Of a DNA stretch of 9,525 nucleotides, positions 1-6,840 are shown piece by piece. The stretch is from contig JAGOCT010000038.1 of NCBI GenBank assembly GCA_017998585.1, positions 1-9,525 of the forward strand, read 5' to 3'. Made by a program: the position numbers and the translations under genes. Source of the stretch: Candidatus Cloacimonadota bacterium. Its GTDB lineage: Bacteria; Cloacimonadota; Cloacimonadia; Cloacimonadales; WRIO01. Within the stretch, counting starts at the first letter, position 1; every line of letters starts with the position of its first letter. The notes beneath the pieces are model-generated. The model was not told the DNA's origin. It saw nothing but the letters and a program-made list of their open reading frames with translations, and ran no database searches.

Positions 1-1
1 T

Positions 2-571
2 TAAAATGTCCGATGATTCGGCTTTGCATTTTTGTTCAACGAGTGAGTCAATCATGATGTTGCCAACAAATTTAATCTTCTCCTCAGAAACACCTTCATT
101 TTGTAAGTGCATATTTCCGTCTAGTGATGGGGTCAGTAATAAATCAGAGATCGCATCAGTCGCCAAACGGTTGATTTCTTCAGGCATAGAACGATCCAAG
201 CTTCTCAATCCGGCTTCTAAATGAGCCACTTTTATATGAAGTTTCACAGCATCCAGAGCACAGGCTAAGGTACTGTTTACATCACCTGCAACGACTATCC
301 AATCGGGTTTATCTTCCAATAATACAGATTCATAAGATTCCATAATTCTAGCAGTCTGAACGCCATGGCTACCCGAGCCAACCCCTAAATATACGTCTGG
401 TTCTGGCATATTTAATTCTGTAAAAAAGACTTTTGACATTCGTTCATCATAGTGCTGGCCTGTATGTATTAACCTTACTGTAAACTGATTTGGATACTTT
501 TTAAATTCTCTATACAGTGGGGCGATTTTCATAAAATTTGGTCTGGCCCCAACAATTAGATGTATCTTCAT
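2..571 (-). CDS. wecB: UDP-N-acetylglucosamine 2-epimerase (non-hydrolysing), N-terminal part
   Basis: Interconverts UDP-GlcNAc and UDP-ManNAc in the cytoplasm, supplying ManNAc-type sugars for surface polysaccharide. Reading leftward from the ATG at 571-569, 190 codons stay open to the window edge, about half of the usual 360-380 residues. Family motifs occur in order: GARPNFMKIAPL at residues 8-19 (with the conserved R10 and K15), TGQH at 37-40, GDVNS at 96-100 (D97), HLEAGLRS at 117-124 (E119) and MPEEINR at 129-135. These match the UDP-binding and active-site segments of the GT-B-like epimerase fold. The start is fixed by an SD, GGAGAGA at 580-574, three bases before the ATG. It is divergent from the secreted-protein gene and is the first gene of a leftward unit, possibly a polysaccharide locus. 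Catalytic residues of the C-terminal half lie outside the window, so completeness cannot be judged. Confidence 0.93.
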   Translation of the reverse strand, partial: MKIHLIVGARPNFMKIAPLYREFKKYPNQFTVRLIHTGQHYDERMSKVFFTELNMPEPDVYLGVGSGSHGVQTARIMESYESVLLEDKPDWIVVAGDVNSTLACALDAVKLHIKVAHLEAGLRSLDRSMPEEINRLATDAISDLLLTPSLDGNMHLQNEGVSEEKIKFVGNIMIDSLVEQKCKAESSDIL

Positions 572-587
572 ATTCTCTCCTAAAACC

Positions 588-614
588 ATTTTATATACAC
601 ACGTAATTAGTCAA
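588..614 (-). promoter_or_regulatory. possible promoter for wecB
   Basis: On the minus strand TTGACT (614-609) is followed after 15 bp by TAAAAT (593-588). The -35 is one base from consensus, but the spacing is short. The predicted transcript would begin only about ten bases before the start codon, just ahead of the SD. This is a weak call; a TATAAT also occurs further upstream on this strand but without a matching -35. Confidence 0.3.
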
Positions 615-689
615 GCATTATTCTTGCAATCAACTTACAGTTTACAATGTGATTATACTAAAGTCTAAATGCATATAATACAGAATTTT

Positions 690-709
690 ATTTTTATTTT
701 TATTTTTTT
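690..709. repeat. ATTTTT simple-sequence repeat upstream of a promoter
   Basis: Three units of ATTTTT begin at 690, 696 and 702, the last running into a seven-T tract ending at 709. The -35 box starts two bases further on, at 711. Such T-tracts can act as an UP element contacted by RNA polymerase alpha subunits, and short tandem repeats at this spot can also vary in length and change promoter strength. Either role is inference. Confidence 0.6.
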
Positions 710-710
710 C

Positions 711-739
711 TTGACAAATTTACTGTCTTGATTTATTAT
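711..739 (+). promoter_or_regulatory. strong sigma70-type promoter for the secreted protein gene
   Basis: A perfect TTGACA at 711-716 is separated by exactly 17 bp from TATTAT at 734-739, one base from the TATAAT consensus. Transcription would start near 746, giving a leader of about 25 nt that includes the SD at 761-767. The upstream T-rich tract could act as an UP element. The predicted start of transcription excludes the in-frame start codons at 728 (TTG) and 743 (ATG), which matters for the start of the next gene. Confidence 0.75.
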
Positions 740-760
740 AAAATGATTTTTATTAAGTTC

Positions 761-767
761 GGAGGAG
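761..767 (+). promoter_or_regulatory. near-perfect Shine-Dalgarno that points to the out-of-frame ATG at 771
   Basis: GGAGGAG ends three bases before the ATG at 771, or five if counted from the GGAGG core at 761-765. It is the only good SD near this gene and lies inside the predicted leader, so it decides the start and exposes the frame problem described for the coding region. Confidence 0.8.
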
Positions 768-770
768 AAA

Positions 771-2089
771 ATGAAAAAGTATTACTGACTCTGATCGTAA
801 TAGCGATCGCAAGCGCACTAATGGCAATGCCATTACCAGGGAAAGAAGAAGCATTGAAAATCTTTAAGCAAATCAACAGTTTCAAAATCAATGCTGAGAA
901 CACACGTCTGCAAAACCCAATGTGTATTTATGAAGACAACATGGACAACAATGAATGGGCTTATGTAGGAAAATATGTTTATGAATATGAAAACAATCAA
1001 GTTGCTAATGTCGTTTACAACAGATTAGGCCAGATTGAAGAAGAGACTGTATTGATTCCTTTCATGAGATATCATTATACTTACAGTAATGGAAAAATAT
1101 CAATTATCAGTATGGAAATGAATGCTAACATGATGGATCCTGAAGGAGAACCTTTGTGGATCGCTTTAATGTCAATGTACTATCAGTATAACAATCAAAA
1201 TCATTTGACAATGATGTATATGGCTGCAACAGACATGGAAACTGGAGAAATGATCATTGGTTCAAGAGTACATTTTGTCTATGAAAACAATCGTGTTCAT
1301 TCAGTGGTTAACTTTGAAATTGATGAAGAAACTGAAGAAGTAATGTATGATAAGAGTGTTGTTGAATATGATGCCAATGGCAGAGCGATTCAAATGATTG
1401 CTTACTCATCACCAGACTCTTCCAGTTGGACTCAGTATGAAAAAACTGTGATGACTTACGATCCAACAGATACCTCTAATTATGATACATTCCAAAATAT
1501 TGTTGATAACTCAAACTATATGCAAATCGGTTTTAATTATAATTTTGGCACAGCAAGAGTTAACAATGAAATGACATATTCCTGGAATGGTAGTGAATGG
1601 GAAAATCTTGGAAAAGAATTATACGCTTATGACACAAACTGGAATATCACATTAAATCAAGAACAAGAATGGATCAATAACGATTGGCAGACATTCTCTG
1701 AAGTTCAGCTTGCTTATGTTAATGCGCAACAATTGGATTATCAGATTCATAAAGAATTAAATAATGATATACTTCAAGAGTATATCAGATACCGTTACAA
1801 CTACACGACTGCAAACGATAACCAGGTAATTGCACCTTCTACAATATCTATCAATGCTTATCCAAATCCATTCAACGGCAATACCAATATTACTGTAAAG
1901 TCAAATGATAAACAAGTAAAGGTTCAGCTTTACAACATCAAAGGCCGTTTAATTGCTGAAGAAAATATGAATTTAAACAGATCAAACAATGTCAATTTCA
2001 ATACTGAGCATCTGAGCTCCGGTATTTACTTTGTAAAAGTGAAATCAGCTACTGAATCAAAAACCTGTAAAATCATGAAAATCAAATAA
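771..2089 (+). CDS. secreted repeat protein with C-terminal type A (T9SS-like) sorting domain; apparent frameshift just after the start
   Basis: A putative exported surface or extracellular protein. The body reads in the frame of 728-2089, but the natural start is the ATG at 771, preceded by the SD GGAGGAG (761-767). That ATG reads M-K-K-Y-Y-stop. One more A in the five-A run at 774-778 would give the signal peptide MKKVLLTLIVIAIASALMA followed by the rest of the protein, about 439 residues. Starts at 728 or 743 lie before the predicted transcription start, have no SD, and would put a polar stretch before the hydrophobic core. The middle is rich in Tyr, Asn and Trp, with loose YD-like units (Y-x-Y, W-x-n). 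The last 80 residues form a sorting domain: AYPNPFN near residues 363-369, then QLYNIKGRLI, SSGIYFVKVK and a basic end. The domain normally directs export across the outer membrane and is then removed. The ligand or substrate is unknown. Confidence 0.85.
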
Positions 2090-2109
2090 TTAGTCACAAA
2101 TCTACATTT

Positions 2110-2136
2110 GTCCTGCCTCGGCAGGACTTTTTTATT
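2110..2136 (+). terminator. intrinsic terminator after the secreted protein gene
   Basis: GTCCTGCC (2110-2117) and GGCAGGAC (2120-2127) are perfect inverted repeats, realistically a 7-bp stem with a CTCG loop, followed directly by six T (2128-2133) and then ATTT. It begins 20 bp after the stop codon. There is no T-run on the other strand, so it works rightward only. Confidence 0.93.
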
Positions 2137-2382
2137 TCCAAAAAGTTTTACAATAATGATTGTTAATCAACGTAACAGCCCGTATCAGTTTTAAAAAAAT
2201 CTCTATTTATCTTACTTTCCATCACCTTGTTTCGCCTTATCATTTTCAAGCTTTCTAAATTGTATAAAGACTAAGACCAGATAATTCTCTACTGTTTTTA
2301 ACAGGATAGATAAGATTTTAATATGATTTTTAATTTGCTTTTATATGTTTTTAATATATTTTATTAAAAAGAGAGGTTAAGA
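2137..2382. other. intergenic region with no gene seen
   Basis: About 245 bp of AT-rich DNA between the terminator and the next gene. The longest reading frame noticed is a 26-codon minus-strand frame without a supporting SD. A small dyad, TGATT-GTT-AATCA (2157-2169), is too short to call. The right part holds the candidate promoter at 2298-2327. Confidence 0.6.
2298..2327 (+). promoter_or_regulatory. probable promoter for the 2383 gene
   Basis: TTAACA (2298-2303) and TATGAT (2322-2327) are each one base from consensus, with an 18-bp spacer. Transcription would start near 2334, about 50 bp before the gene. In such AT-rich DNA a chance match is possible. Confidence 0.45.
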
Positions 2383-2964
2383 ATGATTATCAAATTCAAC
2401 AAGACAGTTAAACATGATTACCCCAAAAAGATACAAGATACCCACCTTGCCTGGTATAGAAACGGAAAGATTTGTATTATAAGAAAATACAATGACTACA
2501 CACTACAGATGCAGAATTTGTATATCAAAGAAATGAATCAAATCATACATAGACTATGGTCTGAACTTAGTATGAGTTCTAAAAGAGATCTCCAAAAATA
2601 TGCTAACCAATATAAAAAAAGATATCCATCACTCAGAAAGAGAGGAAATAATGCTTACAGCATTTTTTTAATGATTTGCCACTCTATCATAAGAAAATTT
2701 AGTCTTAATTCACTATCTTATTTAAAGTTAGAACAAACAATTTCAGATATTCTTTCTTTATCATCGATTCATTCTCTTATCTTGCAGGGGATTATTAGAG
2801 CTGTAAAGAATGCCTATCAGTTAAATCAAACGATTATCAAAAAAGAAATTTCTAATCAAAACATCACTATTTTAGTAAATCATTCAGAAACTATCATTCA
2901 AAAACCCACATACATTGTTAGTACTTTTAATCCTTACGCTCTCATTGAAGGAAGAGGAGGTTAA
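2383..2964 (+). CDS. hypothetical protein, 193 residues, no recognised family
   Basis: Function not recognised. The start is supported by the SD GAGAGG (2371-2376), six bases before the ATG. The protein is basic and appears soluble: no signal peptide and no membrane segment. Residues 1-35 contain several aromatic and basic positions (HDYPKK, HLAWYRNGK). Residues about 58-96 read W-S-E-L-S-x3-K-R-D-L-Q-K-Y-A-x2-Y followed by NNAYSIF, a W..L....K...YA..Y...NAY..F pattern. This resembles small proteins found in multiple copies in some environmental bacteria, but I cannot name a family. The rest is predicted mainly helical, ending in an EGRGG tail that is encoded by a strong SD sequence for the next start. 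It stands between a terminator and a promoter, so it is probably transcribed alone. Confidence 0.72.
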   Translation: MIIKFNKTVKHDYPKKIQDTHLAWYRNGKICIIRKYNDYTLQMQNLYIKEMNQIIHRLWSELSMSSKRDLQKYANQYKKRYPSLRKRGNNAYSIFLMICHSIIRKFSLNSLSYLKLEQTISDILSLSSIHSLILQGIIRAVKNAYQLNQTIIKKEISNQNITILVNHSETIIQKPTYIVSTFNPYALIEGRGG

Positions 2965-3003
2965 AAAATGACTAACATGAAAATAAAAAAACTGATTTTA
3001 TGA
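2954..3003 (+). other. orphan Shine-Dalgarno with an 11-codon ORF, possible gene relic or leader peptide
   Basis: GAGGAGG (2954-2960) ends seven bases before the ATG at 2968, an ideal SD spacing. The ORF it serves encodes only MTNMKIKKLIL and stops at 3001-3003. The sequence looks like the charged beginning of a signal peptide (M-K-I-K-K-L-I-L) whose hydrophobic core is missing. An overlapping ATG at 3000 opens another six-codon frame. It may be what is left of an exported-protein gene, or a short leader peptide. The SD and ORF are seen directly; the interpretation is open. Confidence 0.4.
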
Positions 3004-3071
3004 AAAAAAGGGGAGTATAAGGTTTTAAATGATGATTTTTAACAATAAGTTTAAAAAATGAGATAAAAGGC

Positions 3072-3099
3072 TTGACATAAAGAAATACTCTAAGATAAT
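3072..3099 (+). promoter_or_regulatory. promoter of the glycosyltransferase-surE-pcm-...-holB operon
   Basis: A perfect TTGACA (3072-3077) and GATAAT (3094-3099, one mismatch) are separated by 16 bp. Transcription would start near 3106, giving a leader of under 20 nt to the first gene. No other strong promoter was seen in the short gaps downstream, so it probably drives all eight genes. Confidence 0.65.
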
Positions 3100-3123
3100 T
3101 TGTAAAAAAGTCTAAGGATGAAG

Positions 3124-3804
3124 ATGAGTTTTGCTAATAAAGATAATACACTGGTAATTGTACCAATTTACAATTCAATGGAACATCTCGATCAACTGTT
3201 CAGAGAGATTAGTAGCTATATTCCTTTAAATCAAATAATTGCAGTTGATGACGGATCAAGTGATCAGTCTTCTGCCTTATGTGAGAATGCAGGCGTAAGA
3301 CTAATCAGTTTTAAAAAGAACAAAGGAAAAGGAGCCGCATTAAAAGCCGGTTTTGAATATGCGATACAAAATGCTTTTGAGTTTGCATTTACGATAGACA
3401 GTGATTTACAGCATTCACCTCACAGTATTCCCAGATTTTTTAGAAAGCAAAATTATACGATGGCTGATTTACTCATCGGTAAAAGAGACTTTTCCTTCAG
3501 AAAAATGCCTTTTATGAGAATTTTGTCCAATAGTATAACATCAGCAATAGTAAGTCTAATTTCTGGTCAGAAAGTTTATGATTCACAATGTGGATACAGA
3601 TTATATCGTTTAGATAAATTGCGAAATCTTCATATTCATTCTGACAGATACCAGTATGAGACTGAAATCATATTAAAAATGAGTAATCATCTTTGTAAGA
3701 TTGACTATGTCAGTATTGCTACGATTTATAATGGTGAAGTCAGTTATATCAGATCATTCAGAGATATAATGAACTTCATAAAAGTCATATTTAGACATAT
3801 TTAG
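3124..3804 (+). CDS. family 2 glycosyltransferase, polyprenyl-phosphate glycosyltransferase-like
   Basis: A GT-A fold glycosyltransferase (GT2, DPM1/DPG synthase-like group) that probably moves a sugar from a nucleotide donor to a lipid carrier or envelope acceptor. Motifs counted from the ATG at 3124: VPIYN (13-17), VDDGSSD (41-47, nucleotide-binding Asp), KNKGKGAAL (65-73), the metal-binding D-S-D (92-94) and DSQCGYRLYR (153-162), followed by a YETEI segment (178-182). It is about 226 residues and ends right after the catalytic domain, with no C-terminal membrane helices, so it would be cytoplasmic or peripheral. The frame also has an ATG at 3118, but the only SD, AAGGA at 3114-3118, overlaps that codon and sits five bases before 3124, so 3124 is preferred. 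It is the first gene of the operon, eight bp before surE. The sugar and acceptor cannot be told from sequence. Confidence 0.88.
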   Translation: MSFANKDNTLVIVPIYNSMEHLDQLFREISSYIPLNQIIAVDDGSSDQSSALCENAGVRLISFKKNKGKGAALKAGFEYAIQNAFEFAFTIDSDLQHSPHSIPRFFRKQNYTMADLLIGKRDFSFRKMPFMRILSNSITSAIVSLISGQKVYDSQCGYRLYRLDKLRNLHIHSDRYQYETEIILKMSNHLCKIDYVSIATIYNGEVSYIRSFRDIMNFIKVIFRHI

Positions 3805-3812
3805 GAGAATAA

Positions 3813-4592
3813 ATGAATATATTATTAAGTAATGATGATGGAATCGAAGGCAAAGGAATTCAAGTTTTAGCTGAAGTACTTGAAAAAAACGGGCATAATG
3901 TTTATGTGGTGGCCCCCTTATACGAAAGGAGTGCTGCATCCCACTCAATCACAATTCGTGAGCCTTTACGGGTAAAACAAATCAGTGAAAAAAGCTGGGC
4001 TGTCTCAGGTACACCTGTTGATTGCGTTCTGGTAGCTTTTGAACATATACTTAAAGATAAAAAAATTGATTTAGTTATTTCAGGAATCAATGCCGGACAG
4101 AACATTGGTGATGATGTCTTATATTCTGGTACAGTAGGCGTGGCGATCGAAGCAATGTGTTTGGGATACAAAGCGATAGCTATTTCAATTACCAGTTACG
4201 AAAATCAGATATTTGAAACAGCCGCAAACATACTAGAAAAGCTAATTGCTTCAGATATTTCAAAACTGATTGGATATCGCCAGATTATCAATATCAACAT
4301 ACCAAACCTACCAATCGAGAAAATCAAAGGATATAAAGTATGTAAAACGGGATTCAGACGTTACCAGAATATTATACATTGTCATAAAGATCATCGTAAT
4401 CGTGAAATCTTCTGGATTGGTGGTGACACACCTGTTTGGGATCATTTCCATGAAAATGTGGATGGCGCTGCCATTGAAGATCATTATGTTTCAGTTTCAC
4501 CTCTGAAAATAGACTTGAATGATTATGAACAACATGATATATATCAGGATTTTTTTGAACAAAATCATGATCATTTGAAATTAAATAATTAA
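3813..4592 (+). CDS. surE: 5'/3'-nucleotidase SurE
   Basis: Metal-dependent phosphatase that removes phosphate from nucleoside monophosphates, linked to stationary-phase and stress survival. The full-length protein of 259 residues is normal for the family. It begins MNILLSNDDG with the metal ligands D8 and D9. ERSAASHSIT (38-47) carries the conserved S40, SGTPVDC is at 65-71, and SGINAGQNIGDDVLYSGTVGVAIEA (90-114) contains N93 and N97. All the metal and phosphate ligands I can check are present. The start follows an AGGAG SD (3803-3807) that overlaps the stop codon of the glycosyltransferase gene, which suggests coupled translation. pcm follows 14 bp later, an arrangement found in many bacteria. 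Confidence 0.97.
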   Translation: MNILLSNDDGIEGKGIQVLAEVLEKNGHNVYVVAPLYERSAASHSITIREPLRVKQISEKSWAVSGTPVDCVLVAFEHILKDKKIDLVISGINAGQNIGDDVLYSGTVGVAIEAMCLGYKAIAISITSYENQIFETAANILEKLIASDISKLIGYRQIININIPNLPIEKIKGYKVCKTGFRRYQNIIHCHKDHRNREIFWIGGDTPVWDHFHENVDGAAIEDHYVSVSPLKIDLNDYEQHDIYQDFFEQNHDHLKLNN

Positions 4593-4606
4593 AAGGTAAG
4601 AGTACA

Positions 4607-5260
4607 ATGAGATTTGAAGATCAACGTAAAATCATGATAGAAAAGAACTTAATTTCTAGAGGGATAAATGATAAAGCGCTTTTAAAAGCTTTTGATAAAG
4701 TGCCAAGAGAAAATTTTGTACCAGATGAATGGAGACAATATGCATATCAGGATCATCCCCTTCAAATTGCTTGTAAGCAAACAATATCCCAACCCTTTAT
4801 TATTGCATATATGATGCAGCTACTTGAGATTAAGTCGGATGATATCGTACTTGAGATTGGAACGGGCTCTGGTTATCAAACAGCTCTCTTAGCTGAACTA
4901 AGTAAAGAAGTCTATACAGTAGAACGATTTTCAGAATTGTCAATGAGTGCCAGAAAAGTATTAAGAAGTTTAAACTATACCAATATCTTTTACCGGATCG
5001 GCGATGGAACAAAAGGATGGGATAAAGCGATTCCAGTTCAAACAGAATTTGATAAAATTGTAGTATGTGCCGGATCACCGGATATTCCTGTCAGTTTAAT
5101 AAATCAGTTAAGACTGGAAGGACGTTTAGTTATCCCTGTAGGAAATACAACCGAACAAAAAGTAATTTTACTTATTAAACACGAACATGAGAATGAAATA
5201 ATAGAACTGGCACCCTGTACGTTTGTACCACTTATCGGTCAGGAAGGCTGGAGTGCTTAG
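4607..5260 (+). CDS. pcm: protein-L-isoaspartate O-methyltransferase
   Basis: Uses S-adenosylmethionine to methylate L-isoaspartyl residues in aged proteins, starting their repair; cytoplasmic. The 217 residues match the family length of about 210-220. TISQP (59-63) carries the conserved active-site Ser61. Motif I, VLEIGTGSGYQTA (81-93), binds the cofactor; YTVERF (103-108) follows, then FDKIVVCAG (148-156) and GRLVIPVG (172-179). The usual G-Q-T-I-S-Q-P block reads C-K-Q-T-I-S-Q-P here, a small variation. The ATG at 4607 follows an AAAAGG SD. The pair with surE matches the classic survival module, but no nlpD or rpoS is near; a cyclic-nucleotide-binding protein comes next. Confidence 0.97.
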   Translation: MRFEDQRKIMIEKNLISRGINDKALLKAFDKVPRENFVPDEWRQYAYQDHPLQIACKQTISQPFIIAYMMQLLEIKSDDIVLEIGTGSGYQTALLAELSKEVYTVERFSELSMSARKVLRSLNYTNIFYRIGDGTKGWDKAIPVQTEFDKIVVCAGSPDIPVSLINQLRLEGRLVIPVGNTTEQKVILLIKHEHENEIIELAPCTFVPLIGQEGWSA

Positions 5261-5268
5261 GAGTCATC

Positions 5269-5745
5269 ATGCTGAATTGTTTTAAAAACCTTTTTAAGAA
5301 TAAGACAGATATCAGTCAGCTGTCTGGCATGATTTTACTGAAAGATCTCAACAAGCTTGAGTTGTTAAACCTCTCTAAATATATGATTGAAAGACATTTT
5401 AAAAGTGGAGAGATGATTTACAAAGAAAATTATCCACATGTTGTTCTTTACTTTATTATATCTGGAAAAATTGAAATATTCATTGATCAAAATGATAATA
5501 AATTTATTTATACAACTTTATCTGAAAACCATCATTTTGGTGAAGTGGGTATGTTTAATGAAAGTACCCGCATCACATCTGCGAAAGCCATCACAGATTG
5601 TACCTTATATGCCATTTCCAAATATGATTTTGTAAAATTTATCAGTAAGTACCCAGGTACCGGCATCAAATTATTGTTTAAACTAGCTGAGAGCATTTCA
5701 AGTGAATTGTTTAAATGGATAAAAAATGAATTTGACCCAAGTTAA
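5269..5745 (+). CDS. stand-alone cyclic nucleotide-binding domain protein
   Basis: 158 residues made almost only of a CRP-like cyclic-nucleotide-binding beta-roll (about 22-130) with a C-terminal helix. YKENYPHVVLYFIISGKIEIF (51-71) matches the early strands. The phosphate-binding cassette is F90-G-E92-V-G-M-F-N-E-S-T-R101, so the Glu and Arg that hold the ribose and cyclic phosphate in CRP are both present and ligand binding is plausible. There is no helix-turn-helix DNA-binding domain and no kinase or channel part, so it must act through a partner protein. The start at 5269 follows TAGGAG (5258-5263), which overlaps the stop of pcm. The last 20 bp overlap the start of the permease gene, which suggests coupled expression. 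cAMP, cGMP or another ligand cannot be told apart. Confidence 0.9.
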   Translation: MLNCFKNLFKNKTDISQLSGMILLKDLNKLELLNLSKYMIERHFKSGEMIYKENYPHVVLYFIISGKIEIFIDQNDNKFIYTTLSENHHFGEVGMFNESTRITSAKAITDCTLYAISKYDFVKFISKYPGTGIKLLFKLAESISSELFKWIKNEFDPS

Positions 5746-6802
5746 TTTAATGAAAATTGGTTTTATTTTACTCTGTCTGCTGATAGGAGGAGTTGCTTTT
5801 TATCTTTACAAAAGCATATTTTCATATTTTATTTTATCATTGATTTTTGTATACTTTGCAAATCCTGTTGTAACTGTATTTGAAAATCTAGGGATCAGAA
5901 GATCATTTTCAATTCTGCTCTTTTATTTGCTATTGTTCTCATCAATATTCTTTATCATATACTTTTTATTACCTCTGATGCTCAGGCAGGGCTCTACTAT
6001 CACTTCAGCGTTTAATGAATTTATCAGTCTTTCTCCTGATAATCTGAATGAACTGCCCTTTGTCAAAAACATTGAAGGGGTTATGCAGCCATTGATAAAA
6101 TGGTTTCCATTTATTGAGCTCGATAAGCTAACGGTTAATCTTCAATTTATTATTTCTCAAACAGTTAAAAAGCTCCCTAATTATATTTTACTTTATTCTA
6201 AAGATATTGCAAGTTTTTTTTCCTATTTTGTGATTGTACCCGTAATGAGTTTTTTTATATTAAGAGATGTTCAGTTTTTTAAAAAGGAGATCTTTAAACT
6301 CATTCCTAACAGGTACTTTGAAATCAGTATTATATTGATCAATCAAGTAAATAGCAGTATTATAACATACTTAAAAACACTTTTGATTGAAGTGTCAATA
6401 GTTGGTGGCATGACAGCTTTGGTTCTAACTCTGATTGGTGTTAAATTTGGCATTTTAATCGGTTTAATCGCTGGTTTATTCAACATTATTCCTTATCTGG
6501 GTCCTTTCTCAGCAGCATTGTTCGCAAGCTTATCGGTTCTGTTAACAGGGAGGCCAATTTCTATGGTTGTATATACAATTTTAGGAATGTGGGCAGTCCA
6601 GATAATTGACAACAATATTGTTTTTCCGATGGTGATGTCCAAAGGTATAGAAATCCATCCGCTTTATGTATTTCTGACAGCGATTGCAGGTGGACTGACA
6701 TTTGGTTTTATTGGAATGTTGTTGGCTTTACCCTTGCTTTATCTGGTAAGTGGTATCATTCAGGTATTGTATAAAAATCTAAAGGATTTTGATATTATTT
6801 AG
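5726..6802 (+). CDS. AI-2E/PerM family membrane permease
   Basis: An inner-membrane protein of the AI-2E transporter family (PerM, TqsA, YtvI relatives). Some members export autoinducer-2 or act as Na+/H+ antiporters; most are uncharacterised, so the substrate is unknown. The 358 residues have about eight hydrophobic segments: two near 10-45, one at 62-83, one at 160-179, and four between 218 and 348. A soluble loop lies at about 88-150. Family signatures are NIIPYLGP (253-260), QIIDNNIVFPMVM (292-304), HPLYVFL (311-317) and GMLLALPLLYL (330-340). The ATG at 5726 lies inside the preceding gene with a weak GGA six bases upstream. An in-frame ATG at 5750 is an alternative that would remove the overlap and cost eight residues. 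A 38-bp gap follows before the next gene. Confidence 0.93.
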   Translation: MNLTQVNLMKIGFILLCLLIGGVAFYLYKSIFSYFILSLIFVYFANPVVTVFENLGIRRSFSILLFYLLLFSSIFFIIYFLLPLMLRQGSTITSAFNEFISLSPDNLNELPFVKNIEGVMQPLIKWFPFIELDKLTVNLQFIISQTVKKLPNYILLYSKDIASFFSYFVIVPVMSFFILRDVQFFKKEIFKLIPNRYFEISIILINQVNSSIITYLKTLLIEVSIVGGMTALVLTLIGVKFGILIGLIAGLFNIIPYLGPFSAALFASLSVLLTGRPISMVVYTILGMWAVQIIDNNIVFPMVMSKGIEIHPLYVFLTAIAGGLTFGFIGMLLALPLLYLVSGIIQVLYKNLKDFDII

Positions 6803-6840
6803 TTTATGACCTTTTAGGTTATTGAAAATAAGGGGTTGTT

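Noticed and set aside
6..224. 72-codon plus-strand frame at the left edge
   Set aside because: It lies antisense within the well-supported wecB frame, and its translation shows no family motif.
728..770. TTG at 728 or ATG at 743 as the true start of the secreted protein
   Set aside because: Both overlap or precede the predicted transcription start, lack an SD, and would add a non-signal-like extension before the hydrophobic core.
2157..2169. Inverted repeat TGATT-GTT-AATCA as an operator
   Set aside because: A five-base arm in AT-rich DNA is expected by chance, and it is far from the candidate promoter at 2298.
3754..4171. Two overlapping minus-strand frames of 64 and 89 codons
   Set aside because: They are antisense to the glycosyltransferase end and to surE, both with full motif support; no SD or motif supports them.
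6809..6822. Small hairpin ACCT-TTT-AGGT in the gap before the spt-like gene as a terminator
   Set aside because: The four-base stem has no G+C-rich core and no following T-run.
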